Assembly (NCBI GenBank): GCA_963514095.1
Contig: OY741284.1
Span: 12,240,335-12,304,334 of the forward strand
Reading direction: 5' to 3'
Origin: Eutrigla gurnardus
Taxonomy: Eukaryota; Chordata; Actinopteri; Perciformes; Triglidae
DNA: 64,000 nucleotides
A program made the position numbers and the translations under genes. Shown piece after piece: positions 32,501 to 47,870 of this stretch. Under the pieces are notes generated by a model. That model made no database searches. It was not told where the DNA came from and was given only the letters and a program-made list of their open reading frames with translations. Numbering within the stretch: position 1 is the first letter of the stretch; every line of letters begins with the position of its first letter.

Positions 32501-35500
32501 ATCGAACCCGGGCCCCGGCGGTGAAAGCGCCGAATCCTAGCCACTAGACCATCAGGGAGTGACAATATAGGCAGACGTTGACATGGATTTTAATCATGCA
32601 GTCACATTGGAGTTACGAATCAAAAGGAACAGCTTCAAGACTTCCCTGACCGGGAATCGAACCCGGGCCGCGGCGGTGAGAGCGCCGAATCCTAGCCACT
32701 AGACCATCAGGGAGTGACAATGTGGGCAGACGTTGAAATGGATTTTAATCATGCAGTCAGCCAGACATGGATTTTAATCATGCAGTCAGCCAGTCTCACA
32801 TTGGAGTTACGAATCAAAAGTCACAGCTTCAAGACTTCGCTGACCGGGAATCGAACCCGGGCCGTGGCGGTGAAAGCGCAGAATCCTAGCCACTAGACAA
32901 TCAGGGAGTGACAATATAGGCAGACGTTGACATGGATTTTAATCATGCAGTCAGCCAGTCTCACATTGGAGTTACGAATCAAAAGTCACAGCTTCAAGAC
33001 TTCCCTGACCGGGAATCGAACCCAGGCCGCGGCGGTGAGAGCGCCAAATCCTAGCCACTAGACCATCAGGGAGTGACAATGTGGGCTAATTCCCTGACAG
33101 GGAATCCTAGCCACTAGACCATAAAGGAGTGACAATGAGGGCTAATTCCCTGACCAGGAATGGAACCCCGGCAGCGAAAGAGCCGGATCCTAGTCACTAG
33201 ACCATCAGGGAGTGACAACATGGGTAGATGTTGACATGGATTTCAATCTTGCAGTCACCCAGTCTCACATTGGAGTTAGGAATCAAAAGTCACAGCTTCA
33301 AGCCTTCATTGAATTCCCTGACGGGGAATCGAACCCCGGCCGCGGCGGTGAGAGCGCCGAATCCTAGCCACTAGACCATCAGGGAGTGACAATGTGGGCT
33401 AATTCCCTGACCGGGAATCGAACCCGGGCCGCGGCGGTGAAAGCGCCGAATCCTAGCCACTAGACCATCAGGGAGTGACAATATCGGCAGACGTTGACAT
33501 GGATTTTAATCATGCAGTCAGCCAGTCTCACATTGGAGTTACAAATCAAAAGTCACAGCTTCAAGACTTCCCTGACCGGGAATCGAACCCGGGCCGCGGC
33601 AGTGAGAGCGCCGAATCCTAGCCACTAGACCATCAGGGAGTGACAATGTGGGCTAATTCCCTGACAGGGAATCCTAGCCACTAGACCATAAGGGAGTGAA
33701 AATGAGGGCTAATTCCCTGACGGGGAATCAAACCCCGGCAGCGAAAGAGTCGGATCCTAGCCACAAGACCATCAGGGAGTGATAACATGGGTAGATGTTG
33801 ACATGGATTTCAATCATGCAGTCACCCAGTCTCACATTGGAGTTAGGAATCAAAAGTCACAGCTTCAAGGCTCCACTGAATTCCCTGACGGGGAATCGAA
33901 CCTCGGCCGCGGCGGTGAGAACGCCGAATCCTAGCCACTAGACCATCAGGGAGTGACAATGTGGGCAGACGTTGACATGGATTTTAATCATGCAGTCAGC
34001 CAGACATGGATTTTAATCATGCAGTCAGCCAGTCTCACATTGGAGTTACGAATCAAAAGTCACAGCTTCAAGACTTCGCTGACCGGGAATCGAACCCGGG
34101 CCCCGGCGGTGAAAGCGCCGAATCCTAGCCACTAGACCATCAGGGAGTGACAATATAGGCAGACGTTGACATGGATTTTAATCATGCAGTCACATTGGAG
34201 TTACGAATCAAAAGGAACAGCTTCAAGACTTCCCTGACCGGGAATTGAACCCGGGCCGCGGCGGTGAGAGCGCCGAATCCTAGCCACTAGACCATCAGGG
34301 AGTGACAATGTGGGCAGACGTTGAAATGGATTTTAATCATGCAGTCAGCCAGACATGGATTTTAATCATGCAGTCAGCCAGTCTCACATTGGAGTTACGA
34401 ATCAAAAGTCACAGCTTCAAGACTTCGCTGACCGGGAATCGAACCCGGGCCGTGGCGGTGAAAGCGCAGAATCCTAGCCACTAGACAATCAGGGAGTGAC
34501 AATATAGGCAGACGTTGACATGGATTTTAATCATGCAGTCAGCCAGTCTCACATTGGAGTTACGAATCAAAAGTCACAGCTTCAAGACTTCCCTGACCGG
34601 GAATCGAACCCAGGCCGCGGCGGTGAGAGCGCCGAATCCTAGCCACTAGACCATCAGGGAGTGACAATGTGGGCTAATTCCCTGACAGGGAATCCTAGCC
34701 ACTAGACCATAAAGGAGTGACAATGAGGGCTAATTCCCTGACCAGGAATGGAACCCCGGCAGCGAAAGAGCCGGATCCTAGTCACTAGACCATCAGGGAG
34801 TGACAACATGGGTAGATGTTGACATGGATTTCAATCTTGCAGTCACCCAGTCTCACATTGGAGTTAGGAATCAAAAGTCACAGCTTCAAGCCTTCATTGA
34901 ATTCCCTGACGGGGAATCGAACCCCGGCCGCGGCGGTGAGAGCGCCGAATCCTAGCCACTAGACCATCAGGGAGTGACAATGTGGGCTAATTCCCTGACC
35001 GGGAATCGAACCCGGGCCGCGGCGGTGAAAGCGCCGAATCCTAGCCACTAGACCATCAGGGAGTGACAATATAGGCAGACGTTGACATGGATTTTAATCA
35101 TGCAGTCACATTGGAGTTACGAATCAAAAGGAACAGCTTCAAGACTTCCCTGACCGGGAATCGAACCCGGGCCGCGGCGGTGAGAGCGCCGAATCCTAGC
35201 CACTAGACCATCAGGGAGTGACAATGTGGGCAGACGTTGAAATGGATTTTAATCATGCAGTCAGCCAGACATGGATTTTAATCATGCAGTGAGCCAGTCT
35301 CACATTGGAGTTACGAATCAAAAGTCACAGCTTCAAGACTTCGCTGACCGGGAATCGAACCCGGGCCGCGGCGGTGAAAGCACCGAATCCTAGCCACTAG
35401 ACAATCAGGGAGTGACAATATAGGCAGACGTTGACATGGATTTTAATCATGCAGTCACATTGGAGTTACGAATCAAAAGGAACAGCTTCAAGACTTCCCT

Positions 35501-38500
35501 GACCGGGAATCGAACCCGGGCCGCAGCGGTGAGAGCGCCGAATCCTAGCCACTAGACCATCAGGGAGTGACAATGTGGGCTAATTCACTGACAGGGAATC
35601 CTAGCCACTAGACCATAAGGGAGTGACAATGAGGGCTAATTCCCTGACCAGGAATGGAACCCCGGCAGCGAAAGAGCCGGATCCTAGTCACTAGACCATC
35701 AGGGAGTGACAACATGGGTAGATGTTGACATGGATTTCAATCTTGCAGTCAACCAGTCTCACATTGGAGTTAGGAATCAAAAGTTACAGCTTCAAGCCTT
35801 CATTGAATTCCCTGACGGGGAATCGAACCCCGGCCGTGGCGGTGAGAGCGCCGAATCCTAGCCACTAGACCATCAGGGAGTGACAATGTGGGCTAATTCC
35901 CTGACCGGGAATCGAACCCGGGCCGCGGCGGTGAAAGCGCCGAATCCTAGCCACTAGACCATCAGGGAGTGACAATATCGGCAGACGTTGACATGGATTT
36001 TAATCATGCAGTCAGCCAGTCTCACATTGGAGTTACAAATCAAAAGTCACAGCTTCAAGACTTCCCTGACCGGGAATCGAACCCGGGCCGCGGCGGTGAG
36101 AGCGCCGAATCCTAGCCACTAGACCATCAGGGAGTGACAATGTGGGCTAATTCCCTGACACGGAATCCTAGCCACTAGACCATAAGGGAGTGAAAATGAG
36201 GGCTAATTCCCTGACGGGGAATCAAACCCCGGCAGCGAAAGAGTCGGATCCTAGCCACAAGACCATCAGGGAGTGATAACATGGGTAGATGTTGACATGG
36301 ATTTCAATCATGCAGTCACCCAGTCTCACATTGGAGTTAGGAATCAAAAGTCACAGCTTCAAGGCTCCACTGAATTCCCTGACGGGGAATCGAACCTCGG
36401 CCGCGGCGGTGAGAGCGCCGAATCCTAGCCACTAGACCATCAGGGAGTGACAATGTGGGCAGACGTTGACATGGATTTTAATCATGCAGTCAGCCAGACA
36501 TGGATTTTAATCATGCAGTCAGCCAGTCTCACATTGGAGTTACGAATCAAAAGTCACAGCTTCAAGACTTCGCTGACCGGGAATCGAACCCGGGCCCCGG
36601 CGGTGAAAGCGCCGAATCCTAGCCACTAGACCATCAGGGAGTGACAATATAGGCAGACGTTGACATGGATTTTAATCATGCAGTCACATTGGAGTTACGA
36701 ATCAAAAGGAACAGCTTCAAGACTTCCCTGACCGGGAATCGAACCCGGGCCGCGGCGGTGAGAGCGCCGAATCCTAGCCACTAGACCATCAGGGAGTGAC
36801 AATGTGGGCAGACGTTGAAATGGATTTTAATCATGCAGTCAGCCAGACATGGATTTTAATCATGCAGTCAGCCAGTCTCACATTGGAGTTACGAATCAAA
36901 AGTCACAGCTTCAAGACTTCGCTGACCGGGAATCGAACCCGGGCCGTGGCGGTGAAAGCGCAGAATCCTAGCCACTAGACAATCAGGGAGTGACAATATA
37001 GGCAGACGTTGACATGGATTTTAATCATGCAGTCAGCCAGTCTCACATTGGAGTTACGAATCAAAAGTCACAGCTTCAAGACTTCCCTGACCGGGAATCG
37101 AACCCAGGCCGCGGCGGTGAGAGCGCCGAATCCTAGCCACTAGACCATCAGGGAGTGACAATGTGGGCTAATTCCCTGACAGGGAATCCTAGCCACTAGA
37201 CCATAAAGGAGTGACAATGAGGGCTAATTCCCTGACCAGGAATGGAACCCCGGCAGCGAAAGAGCCGGATCCTAGTCACTAGACCATCAGGGAGTGACAA
37301 CATGGGTAGATGTTGACATGGATTTCAATCTTGCAGTCACCCAGTCTCACATTGGAGTTAGGAATCAAAAGTCACAGCTTCAAGCCTTCATTGAATTCCC
37401 TGACGGGGAATCGAACCCCGGCCGCGGCGGTGAGAGCGCCGAATCCTAGCCACTAGACCATCAGGGAGTGACAATGTGGGCTAATTCCCTGACCGGGAAT
37501 CGAACCCGGGCCGCGGCGGTGAAAGCGCCGAATCCTAGCCACTAGACCATCAGGGAGTGACAATATCGGCAGACGTTGACATGGATTTTAATCATGCAGT
37601 CAGCCAGTCTCACATTGGAGTTACAAATCAAAAGTCACAGCTTCAAGACTTCCCTGACCGGGAATCGAACCCGGGCCGCGGCGGTGAGAGCGCCGAATCC
37701 TAGCCACTAGACCATCAGGGAGTGACAATGTGGGCTAATTCCCTGACAGGGAATCCTAGCCACTAGACCATAAGGGAGTGAAAATGAGGGCTAATTCCCT
37801 GACGGGGAATCAAACCCCGGCAGCGAAAGAGTCGGATCCTAGCCACAAGACCATCAGGGAGTGATAACATGGGTAGATGTTGACATGGATTTCAATCATG
37901 CAGTCACCCAGTCTCACATTGGAGTTAGGAATCAAAAGTCACAGCTTCAAGGCTCCACTGAATTCCCTGACGGGGAATCGAACCTCGGCCGCGGCGGTGA
38001 GAGCGCCGAATCCTAGCCACTAGACCATCAGGGAGTGACAATGTGGGCAGACGTTGACATGGATTTTAATCATGCAGTCAGCCAGACATGGATTTTAATC
38101 ATGCAGTCAGCCAGTCTCACATTGGAGTTACGAATCAAAAGTCACAGCTTCAAGACTTCGCTGACCGGGAATCGAACCCGGGCCCCGGCAGTGAAAGCGC
38201 CGAATCCTAGCCACTAGACCATCAGGGAGTGACAATATAGGCAGACGTTGACATGGATTTTAATCATGCAGTCACATTGGAGTTACGAATCAAAAGGAAC
38301 AGCTTCAAGACTTCCCTGACCGGGAATCGAACCCGGGCCGCGGCGGTGAGAGCGCCGAATCCTAGCCACTAGACCATCAGGGAGTGACAATGTGGGCAGA
38401 CGTTGAAATGGATTTTAATCATGCAGTCAGCCAGACATGGATTTTAATCATGCAGTCAGCCAGTCTCAAATTGGAGTTACGAATCAAAAGTCACAGCTTC

Positions 38501-41500
38501 AAGACTTCGCTGACCGGGAATCGAACCCGGGCCGTGGCGGTGAAAGCGCAGAATCCTAGCCACTAGACAATCAGGGAGTGACAATATAGGCAGACGTTGA
38601 CATGGATTTTAATCATGCAGTCAGCCAGTCTCACATTGGAGTTACGAATCAAAAGTCACAGCTTCAAGACTTCCCTGACCGGGAATCGAACCCAGGCCGC
38701 GGCGGTGAGAGCGCCGAATCCTAGCCACTAGACCATCAGGGAGTGACAATGTGGGCTAATTCCCTGACAGGGAATCCTAGCCACTAGACCATAAAGGAGT
38801 GACAATGAGGGCTAATTCCCTGACCAGGAATGGAACCCCGGCAGCGAAAGAGCCGGATCCTAGTCACTAGACCATCAGGGAGTGACAACATGGGTAGATG
38901 TTGACATGGATTTCAATCTTGCAGTCACCCAGTCTCACATTGGAGTTAGGAATCAAAAGTCACAGCTTCAAGCCTTCATTGAATTCCCTGACGGGGAATC
39001 GAACCCCGGCCGCGGCGGTGAGAGCGCCGAATCCTAGCCACTAGACCATCAGGGAGTGACAATGTGGGCTAATTCCCTGACCGGGAATCGAACCCGGGCC
39101 GCGGCGGTGAAAGCGCCGAATCCTAGCCACTAGACCATCAGGGAGTGACAATATAGGCAGACGTTGACATGGATTTTAATCATGCAGTCAGCCAGTCTCA
39201 CATTGGAGTTACAAATCAAAAGTCACAGCTTCAAGACTTCCCTGACCGGGAATCGAACCCGGGCCGCGGCAGTGAGAGCGCCGAATCCTAGCCACTAGAC
39301 CATCAGGGAGTGACAATGTGGGCTAATTCCCTGACAGGGAATCCTAGCCACTAGACCATAAGGGAGTGAAAATGAGGGCTAATTCCCTGACGGGGAATCA
39401 AACCCCGGCAGCGAAAGAGTCGGATCCTAGCCACAAGACCATCAGGGAGTGATAACATGGGTAGATGTTGACATGGATTTCAATCATGCAGTCACCCAGT
39501 CTCACATTGGAGTTAGGAATCAAAAGTCACAGCTTCAAGGCTCCACTGAATTCCCTGACGGGGAATCGAACCTCGGCCGCGGCGGTGAGAACGCCGAATC
39601 CTAGCCACTAGACCATCAGGGAGTGACAATGTGGGCAGACGTTGACATGGATTTTAATCATGCAGTCAGCCAGACATGGATTTTAATCATGCAGTCAGCC
39701 AGTCTCACATTGGAGTTACGAATCAAAAGTCACAGCTTCAAGACTTCGCTGACCGGGAATCGAACCCGGGCCCCGGCGGTGAAAGCGCCGAATCCTAGCC
39801 ACTAGACCATCAGGGAGTGACAATATAGGCAGACGTTGACATGGATTTTAATCATGCAGTCACATTGGAGTTACGAATCAAAAGTCACAGCTTCAAGACT
39901 TCGCTGACCGGGAATCGAACCCGGGCCCCGGCGGTGAAAGCGCCGAATCCTAGCCACTAGACCATCAGGGAGTGACAATATAGGCAGACGTTGACATGGA
40001 TTTTAATCATGCAGTCACATTGGAGTTACGAATCAAAAGGAACAGCTTCAAGACTTCCCTGACCGGGAATTGAACCCGGGCCGCGGCGGTGAGAGCGCCG
40101 AATCCTAGCCACTAGACCATCAGGGAGTGACAATGTGGGCAGACGTTGAAATGGATTTTAATCATGCAGTCAGCCAGACATGGATTTTAATCATGCAGTC
40201 AGCCAGTCTCACATTGGAGTTACGAATCAAAAGTCACAGCTTCAAGACTTCGCTGACCGGGAATCGAACCCGGGCCGTGGCGGTGAAAGCGCAGAATCCT
40301 AGCCACTAGACAATCAGGGAGTGACAATATAGGCAGACGTTGACATGGATTTTAATCATGCAGTCAGCCAGTCTCACATTGGAGTTACGAATCAAAAGTC
40401 ACAGCTTCAAGACTTCCCTGACCGGGAATCGAACCCAGGCCGCGGCGGTGAGAGCGCCGAATCCTAGCCACTAGACCATCAGGGAGTGACAATGTGGGCT
40501 AATTCCCTGACAGGGAATCCTAGCCACTAGACCATAAAGGAGTGACAATGAGGGCTAATTCCCTGACCAGGAATGGAACCCCGGCAGCGAAAGAGCCGGA
40601 TCCTAGTCACTAGACCATCAGGGAGTGACAACATGGGTAGATGTTGACATGGATTTCAATCTTGCAGTCACCCAGTCTCACATTGGAGTTAGGAATCAAA
40701 AGTCACAGCTTCAAGCCTTCATTGAATTCCCTGACGGGGAATCGAACCCCGGCCGCGGCGGTGAGAGCGCCGAATCCTAGCCACTAGACCATCAGGGAGT
40801 GACAATGTGGGCTAATTCCCTGACCGGGAATCGAACCCGGGCCGCGGCGGTGAAAGCGCCGAATCCTAGCCACTAGACCATCAGGGAGTGACAATATAGG
40901 CAGACGTTGACATGGATTTTAATCATGCAGTCACATTGGAGTTACGAATCAAAAGGAACAGCTTCAAGACTTCCCTGACCGGGAATCGAACCCGGGCCGC
41001 GGCGGTGAGAGCGCCGAATCCTAGCCACTAGACCATCAGGGAGTGACAATATAGGCAGACGTTGACATGGATTTTAATCATGCAGTCACATTGGAGTTAC
41101 GAATCAAAAGTCACAGCTTCAAGACTTCGCTGACCGGGAATCGAACCCGGGCCCCGGCGGTGAAAGCGCCGAATCCTAGCCACTAGACCATCAGGGAGTG
41201 ACAATATAGGCAGACGTTGACATGGATTTTAATCATGCAGTCACATTGGAGTTACGAATCAAAAGGAACAGCTTCAAGACTTCCCTGACCGGGAATTGAA
41301 CCCGGGCCGCGGCGGTGAGAGCGCCGAATCCTAGCCACTAGACCATCAGGGAGTGACAATGTGGGCAGACGTTGAAATGGATTTTAATCATGCAGTCAGC
41401 CAGACATGGATTTTAATCATGCAGTCAGCCAGTCTCACATTGGAGTTACGAATCAAAAGTCACAGCTTCAAGACTTCGCTGACCGGGAATCGAACCCGGG

Positions 41501-44500
41501 CCGTGGCGGTGAAAGCGCAGAATCCTAGCCACTAGACAATCAGGGAGTGACAATATAGGCAGACGTTGACATGGATTTTAATCATGCAGTCAGCCAGTCT
41601 CACATTGGAGTTACGAATCAAAAGTCACAGCTTCAAGACTTCCCTGACCGGGAATCGAACCCAGGCCGCGGCGGTGAGAGCGCCGAATCCTAGCCACTAG
41701 ACCATCAGGGAGTGACAATGTGGGCTAATTCCCTGACAGGGAATCCTAGCCACTAGACCATAAAGGAGTGACAATGAGGGCTAATTCCCTGACCAGGAAT
41801 GGAACCCCGGCAGCGAAAGAGCCGGATCCTAGTCACTAGACCATCAGGGAGTGACAACATGGGTAGATGTTGACATGGATTTCAATCTTGCAGTCACCCA
41901 GTCTCACATTGGAGTTAGGAATCAAAAGTCACAGCTTCAAGCCTTCATTGAATTCCCTGACGGGGAATCGAACCCCGGCCGCGGCGGTGAGAGCGCCGAA
42001 TCCTAGCCACTAGACCATCAGGGAGTGACAATGTGGGCTAATTCCCTGACCGGGAATCGAACCCGGGCCGCGGCGGTGAAAGCGCCGAATCCTAGCCACT
42101 AGACCATCAGGGAGTGACAATATAGGCAGACGTTGACATGGATTTTAATCATGCAGTCACATTGGAGTTACGAATCAAAAGGAACAGCTTCAAGACTTCC
42201 CTGACCGGGAATCGAACCCGGGCCGCGGCGGTGAGAGCGCCGAATCCTAGCCACTAGACCATCAGGGAGTGACAATGTGGGCAGACGTTGAAATGGATTT
42301 TAATCATGCAGTCAGCCAGACATGGATTTTAATCATGCAGTCAGCCAGTCTCACATTGGAGTTACGAATCAAAAGTCACAGCTTCAAGACTTCGCTGACC
42401 GGGAATCGAACCCGGGCCGCGGCGGTGAAAGCACCGAATCCTAGCCACTAGACAATCAGGGAGTGACAATATAGGCAGACGTTGACATGGATTTTAATCA
42501 TGCAGTCACATTGGAGTTACGAATCAAAAGGAACAGCTTCAAGACTTCCCTGACCGGGAATCGAACCCGGGCCGCAGCGGTGAGAGCGCCGAATCCTAGC
42601 CACTAGACCATCAGGGAGTGACAATGTGGGCTAATTCACTGACAGGGAATCCTAGCCACTAGACCATAAGGGAGTGACAATGAGGGCTAATTCCCTGACC
42701 AGGAATGGAACCCCGGCAGCGAAAGAGCCGGATCCTAGTCACTAGACCATCAGGGAGTGACAACATGGGTAGATGTTGACATGGATTTCAATCTTGCAGT
42801 CAACCAGTCTCACATTGGAGTTAGGAATCAAAAGTTACAGCTTCAAGCCTTCATTGAATTCCCTGACGGGGAATCGAACCCCGGCCGTGGCGGTGAGAGC
42901 GCCGAATCCTAGCCACTAGACCATCAGGGAGTGACAATGTGGGCTAATTCCCTGACCGGGAATCGAACCCGGGCCGCGGCGGTGAAAGCGCCGAATCCTA
43001 GCCACTAGACCATCAGGGAGTGACAATATCGGCAGACGTTGACATGGATTTTAATCATGCAGTCAGCCAGTCTCACATTGGAGTTACAAATCAAAAGTCA
43101 CAGCTTCAAGACTTCCCTGACCGGGAATCGAACCCGGGCCGCGGCGGTGAGAGCGCCGAATCCTAGCCACTAGACCATCAGGGAGTGACAATGTGGGCTA
43201 ATTCCCTGACAGGGAATCCTAGCCACTAGACCATAAGGGAGTGAAAATGAGGGCTAATTCCCTGACGGGGAATCAAACCCCGGCAGCGAAAGAGTCGGAT
43301 CCTAGCCACAAGACCATCAGGGAGTGATAACATGGGTAGATGTTGACATGGATTTCAATCATGCAGTCACCCAGTCTCACATTGGAGTTAGGAATCAAAA
43401 GTCACAGCTTCAAGGCTCCACTGAATTCCCTGACGGGGAATCGAACCTCGGCCGCGGCGGTGAGAGCGCCGAATCCTAGCCACTAGACCATCAGGGAGTG
43501 ACAATGTGGGCAGACGTTGACATGGATTTTAATCATGCAGTCAGCCAGACATGGATTTTAATCATGCAGTCAGCCAGTCTCACATTGGAGTTACGAATCA
43601 AAAGTCACAGCTTCAAGACTTCGCTGACCGGGAATCGAACCCGGGCCCCGGCGGTGAAAGCGCCGAATCCTAGCCACTAGACCATCAGGGAGTGACAATA
43701 TAGGCAGACGTTGACATGGATTTTAATCATGCAGTCACATTGGAGTTACGAATCAAAAGGAACAGCTTCAAGACTTCCCTGACCGGGAATCGAACCCGGG
43801 CCGCGGCGGTGAGAGCGCCGAATCCTAGCCACTAGACCATCAGGGAGTGACAATGTGGGCAGACGTTGAAATGGATTTTAATCATGCAGTCAGCCAGACA
43901 TGGATTTTAATCATGCAGTCAGCCAGTCTCACATTGGAGTTACGAATCAAAAGTCACAGCTTCAAGACTTCGCTGACCGGGAATCGAACCCGGGCCGTGG
44001 CGGTGAAAGCGCAGAATCCTAGCCACTAGACAATCAGGGAGTGACAATATAGGCAGACGTTGACATGGATTTTAATCATGCAGTCAGCCAGTCTCACATT
44101 GGAGTTACGAATCAAAAGTCACAGCTTCAAGACTTCCCTGACCGGGAATCGAACCCAGGCCGCGGCGGTGAGAGCGCCGAATCCTAGCCACTAGACCATC
44201 AGGGAGTGACAATGTGGGCTAATTCCCTGACAGGGAATCCTAGCCACTAGACCATAAAGGAGTGACAATGAGGGCTAATTCCCTGACCAGGAATGGAACC
44301 CCGGCAGCGAAAGAGCCGGATCCTAGTCACTAGACCATCAGGGAGTGACAACATGGGTAGATGTTGACATGGATTTCAATCTTGCAGTCACCCAGTCTCA
44401 CATTGGAGTTAGGAATCAAAAGTCACAGCTTCAAGCCTTCATTGAATTCCCTGACGGGGAATCGAACCCCGGCCGCGGCGGTGAGAGCGCCGAATCCTAG

Positions 44501-47500
44501 CCACTAGACCATCAGGGAGTGACAATGTGGGCTAATTCCCTGACCGGGAATCGAACCCGGGCCGCGGCGGTGAAAGCGCCGAATCCTAGCCACTAGACCA
44601 TCAGGGAGTGACAATATCGGCAGACGTTGACATGGATTTTAATCATGCAGTCAGCCAGTCTCACATTGGAGTTACAAATCAAAAGTCACAGCTTCAAGAC
44701 TTCCCTGACCGGGAATCGAACCCGGGCCGCGGCGGTGAGAGCGCCGAATCCTAGCCACTAGACCATCAGGGAGTGACAATGTGGGCTAATTCCCTGACAG
44801 GGAATCCTAGCCACTAGACCATAAGGGAGTGAAAATGAGGGCTAATTCCCTGACGGGGAATCAAACCCCGGCAGCGAAAGAGTCGGATCCTAGCCACAAG
44901 ACCATCAGGGAGTGATAACATGGGTAGATGTTGACATGGATTTCAATCATGCAGTCACCCAGTCTCACATTGGAGTTAGGAATCAAAAGTCACAGCTTCA
45001 AGGCTCCACTGAATTCCCTGACGGGGAATCGAACCTCGGCCGCGGCGGTGAGAGCGCCGAATCCTAGCCACTAGACCATCAGGGAGTGACAATGTGGGCA
45101 GACGTTGACATGGATTTTAATCATGCAGTCAGCCAGACATGGATTTTAATCATGCAGTCAGCCAGTCTCACATTGGAGTTACGAATCAAAAGTCACAGCT
45201 TCAAGACTTCGCTGACCGGGAATCGAACCCGGGCCCCGGCGGTGAAAGCGCCGAATCCTAGCCACTAGACCATCAGGGAGTGACGATATAGGCAGACGTT
45301 GACATGGATTTTAATCATGCAGTCACATTGGAGTTACGAATCAAAAGGAACAGCTTCAAGACTTCCCTGACCGGGAATCGAACCCGGGCCGCGGCGGTGA
45401 GAGCGCCGAATCCTAGCCACTAGACCATCAGGGAGTGACAATGTGGGCAGACGTTGAAATGGATTTTAATCATGCAGTCAGCCAGACATGGATTTTAATC
45501 ATGCAGTCAGCCAGTCTCACATTGGAGTTACGAATCAAAAGTCACAGCTTCAAGACTTCGCTGACCGGGAATCGAACCCGGGCCGTGGCGGTGAAAGCGC
45601 AGAATCCTAGCCACTAGACAATCAGGGAGTGACAATATAGGCAGACGTTGACATGGATTTTAATCATGCAGTCAGCCAGTCTCACATTGGAGTTACGAAT
45701 CAAAAGTCACAGCTTCAAGACTTCCCTGACCGGGAATCGAACCCAGGCCGCGGCGGTGAGAGCGCCGAATCCTAGCCACTAGACCATCAGGGAGTGACAA
45801 TGTGGGCTAATTCCCTGACAGGGAATCCTAGCCACTAGACCATAAAGGAGTGACAATGAGGGCTAATTCCCTGACCAGGAATGGAACCCCGGCAGCGAAA
45901 GAGCCGGATCCTAGTCACTAGACCATCAGGGAGTGACAACATGGGTAGATGTTGACATGGATTTCAATCTTGCAGTCACCCAGTCTCACATTGGAGTTAG
46001 GAATCAAAAGTCACAGCTTCAAGCCTTCATTGAATTCCCTGACGGGGAATCGAACCCCGGCCGCGGCGGTGAGAGCGCCGAATCCTAGCCACTAGACCAT
46101 CAGGGAGTGACAATGTGGGTTAATTCCCTGACCGGGAATCGAACCCGGGCCGCGGCGGTGAAAGCGCCGAATCCTAGCCACTAGACCATCAGGGAGTGAC
46201 AATATAGGCAGACGTTGACATGGATTTTAATCATGCAGTCAGCCAGTCTCACATTGGAGTTACAAATCAAAAGTCACAGCTTCAAGACTTCCCTGACCGG
46301 GAATCGAACCCGGGCCGCGGCAGTGAGAGCGCCGAATCCTAGCCACTAGACCATCAGGGAGTGACAATGTGGGCTAATTCCCTGACAGGGAATCCTAGCC
46401 ACTAGACCATAAGGGAGTGAAAATGAGGGCTAATTCCCTGACGGGGAATCAAACCGCGGCAGCGAAAGAGTCGGATCCTAGCCACAAGACCATCAGGGAG
46501 TGATAACATGGGTAGATGTTGACATGGATTTCAATCATGCAGTCACCCAGTCTCACATTGGAGTTAGGAATCAAAAGTCACAGCTTCAAGGCTCCACTGA
46601 ATTCCCTGACGGGGAATCGAACCTCGGCCGCGGCGGTGAGAACGCCGAATCCTAGCCACTAGACCATCAGGGAGTGACAATGTGGGCAGACGTTGACATG
46701 GATTTTAATCATGCAGTCAGCCAGACATGGATTTTAATCATGCAGTCAGCCAGTCTCACATTGGAGTTACGAATCAAAAGTCACAGCTTCAAGACTTCGC
46801 TGACCGGGAATCGAACCCGGGCCCCGGCGGTGAAAGCGCCGAATCCTAGCCACTAGACCATCAGGGAGTGACAATATAGGCAGACGTTGACATGGATTTT
46901 AATCATGCAGTCACATTGGAGTTACGAATCAAAAGGAACAGCTTCAAGACTTCCCTGACCGGGAATTGAACCCGGGCCGCGGCGGTGAGAGCGCCGAATC
47001 CTAGCCACTAGACCATCAGGGAGTGACAATGTGGGCAGACGTTGAAATGGATTTTAATCATGCAGTCAGCCAGACATGGATTTTAATCATGCAGTCAGCC
47101 AGTCTCACATTGGAGTTACGAATCAAAAGTCACAGCTTCAAGACTTCGCTGACCGGGAATCGAACCCGGGCCGTGGCGGTGAAAGCGCAGAATCCTAGCC
47201 ACTAGACAATCAGGGAGTGACAATATAGGCAGACGTTGACATGGATTTTAATCATGCAGTCAGCCAGTCTCACATTGGAGTTACGAATCAAAAGTCACAG
47301 CTTCAAGACTTCCCTGACCGGGAATCGAACCCAGGCCGCGGCGGTGAGAGCGCCGAATCCTAGCCACTAGACCATCAGGGAGTGACAATGTGGGCTAATT
47401 CCCTGACAGGGAATCCTAGCCACTAGACCATAAAGGAGTGACAATGAGGGCTAATTCCCTGACCAGGAATGGAACCCCGGCAGCGAAAGAGCCGGATCCT

Positions 47501-47870
47501 AGTCACTAGACCATCAGGGAGTGACAACATGGGTAGATGTTGACATGGATTTCAATCTTGCAGTCACCCAGTCTCACATTGGAGTTAGGAATCAAAAGTC
47601 ACAGCTTCAAGCCTTCATTGAATTCCCTGACGGGGAATCGAACCCCGGCCGCGGCGGTGAGAGCGCCGAATCCTAGCCACTAGACCATCAGGGAGTGACA
47701 ATGTGGGCTAATTCCCTGACCGGGAATCGAACCCGGGCCGCGGCGGTGAAAGCGCCGAATCCTAGCCACTAGACCATCAGGGAGTGACAATATAGGCAGA
47801 CGTTGACATGGATTTTAATCATGCAGTCAGCCAGTCTCACATTGGAGTTACGAATCAAAAGTCACAGCTT
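29548..47870 (-). repeat. satellite domain B: 1588-bp higher-order repeat
   Basis: Landmark units at 31126, 32714 and 34302; 36796 and 38384; and 43847, 45435 and 47023 are spaced 1588 bp. A linked landmark lies 349 bp upstream of each (30777, 32365, 33953 and so on). Interruptions begin at 35218 and 42269 with the same junction type as 29548. One interval is 1743 bp, which is 1588 plus one 155-bp unit. Diagnostic variants are GGGCCCCGGCGG and GCGCAGAATCC. Confidence 0.88.
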
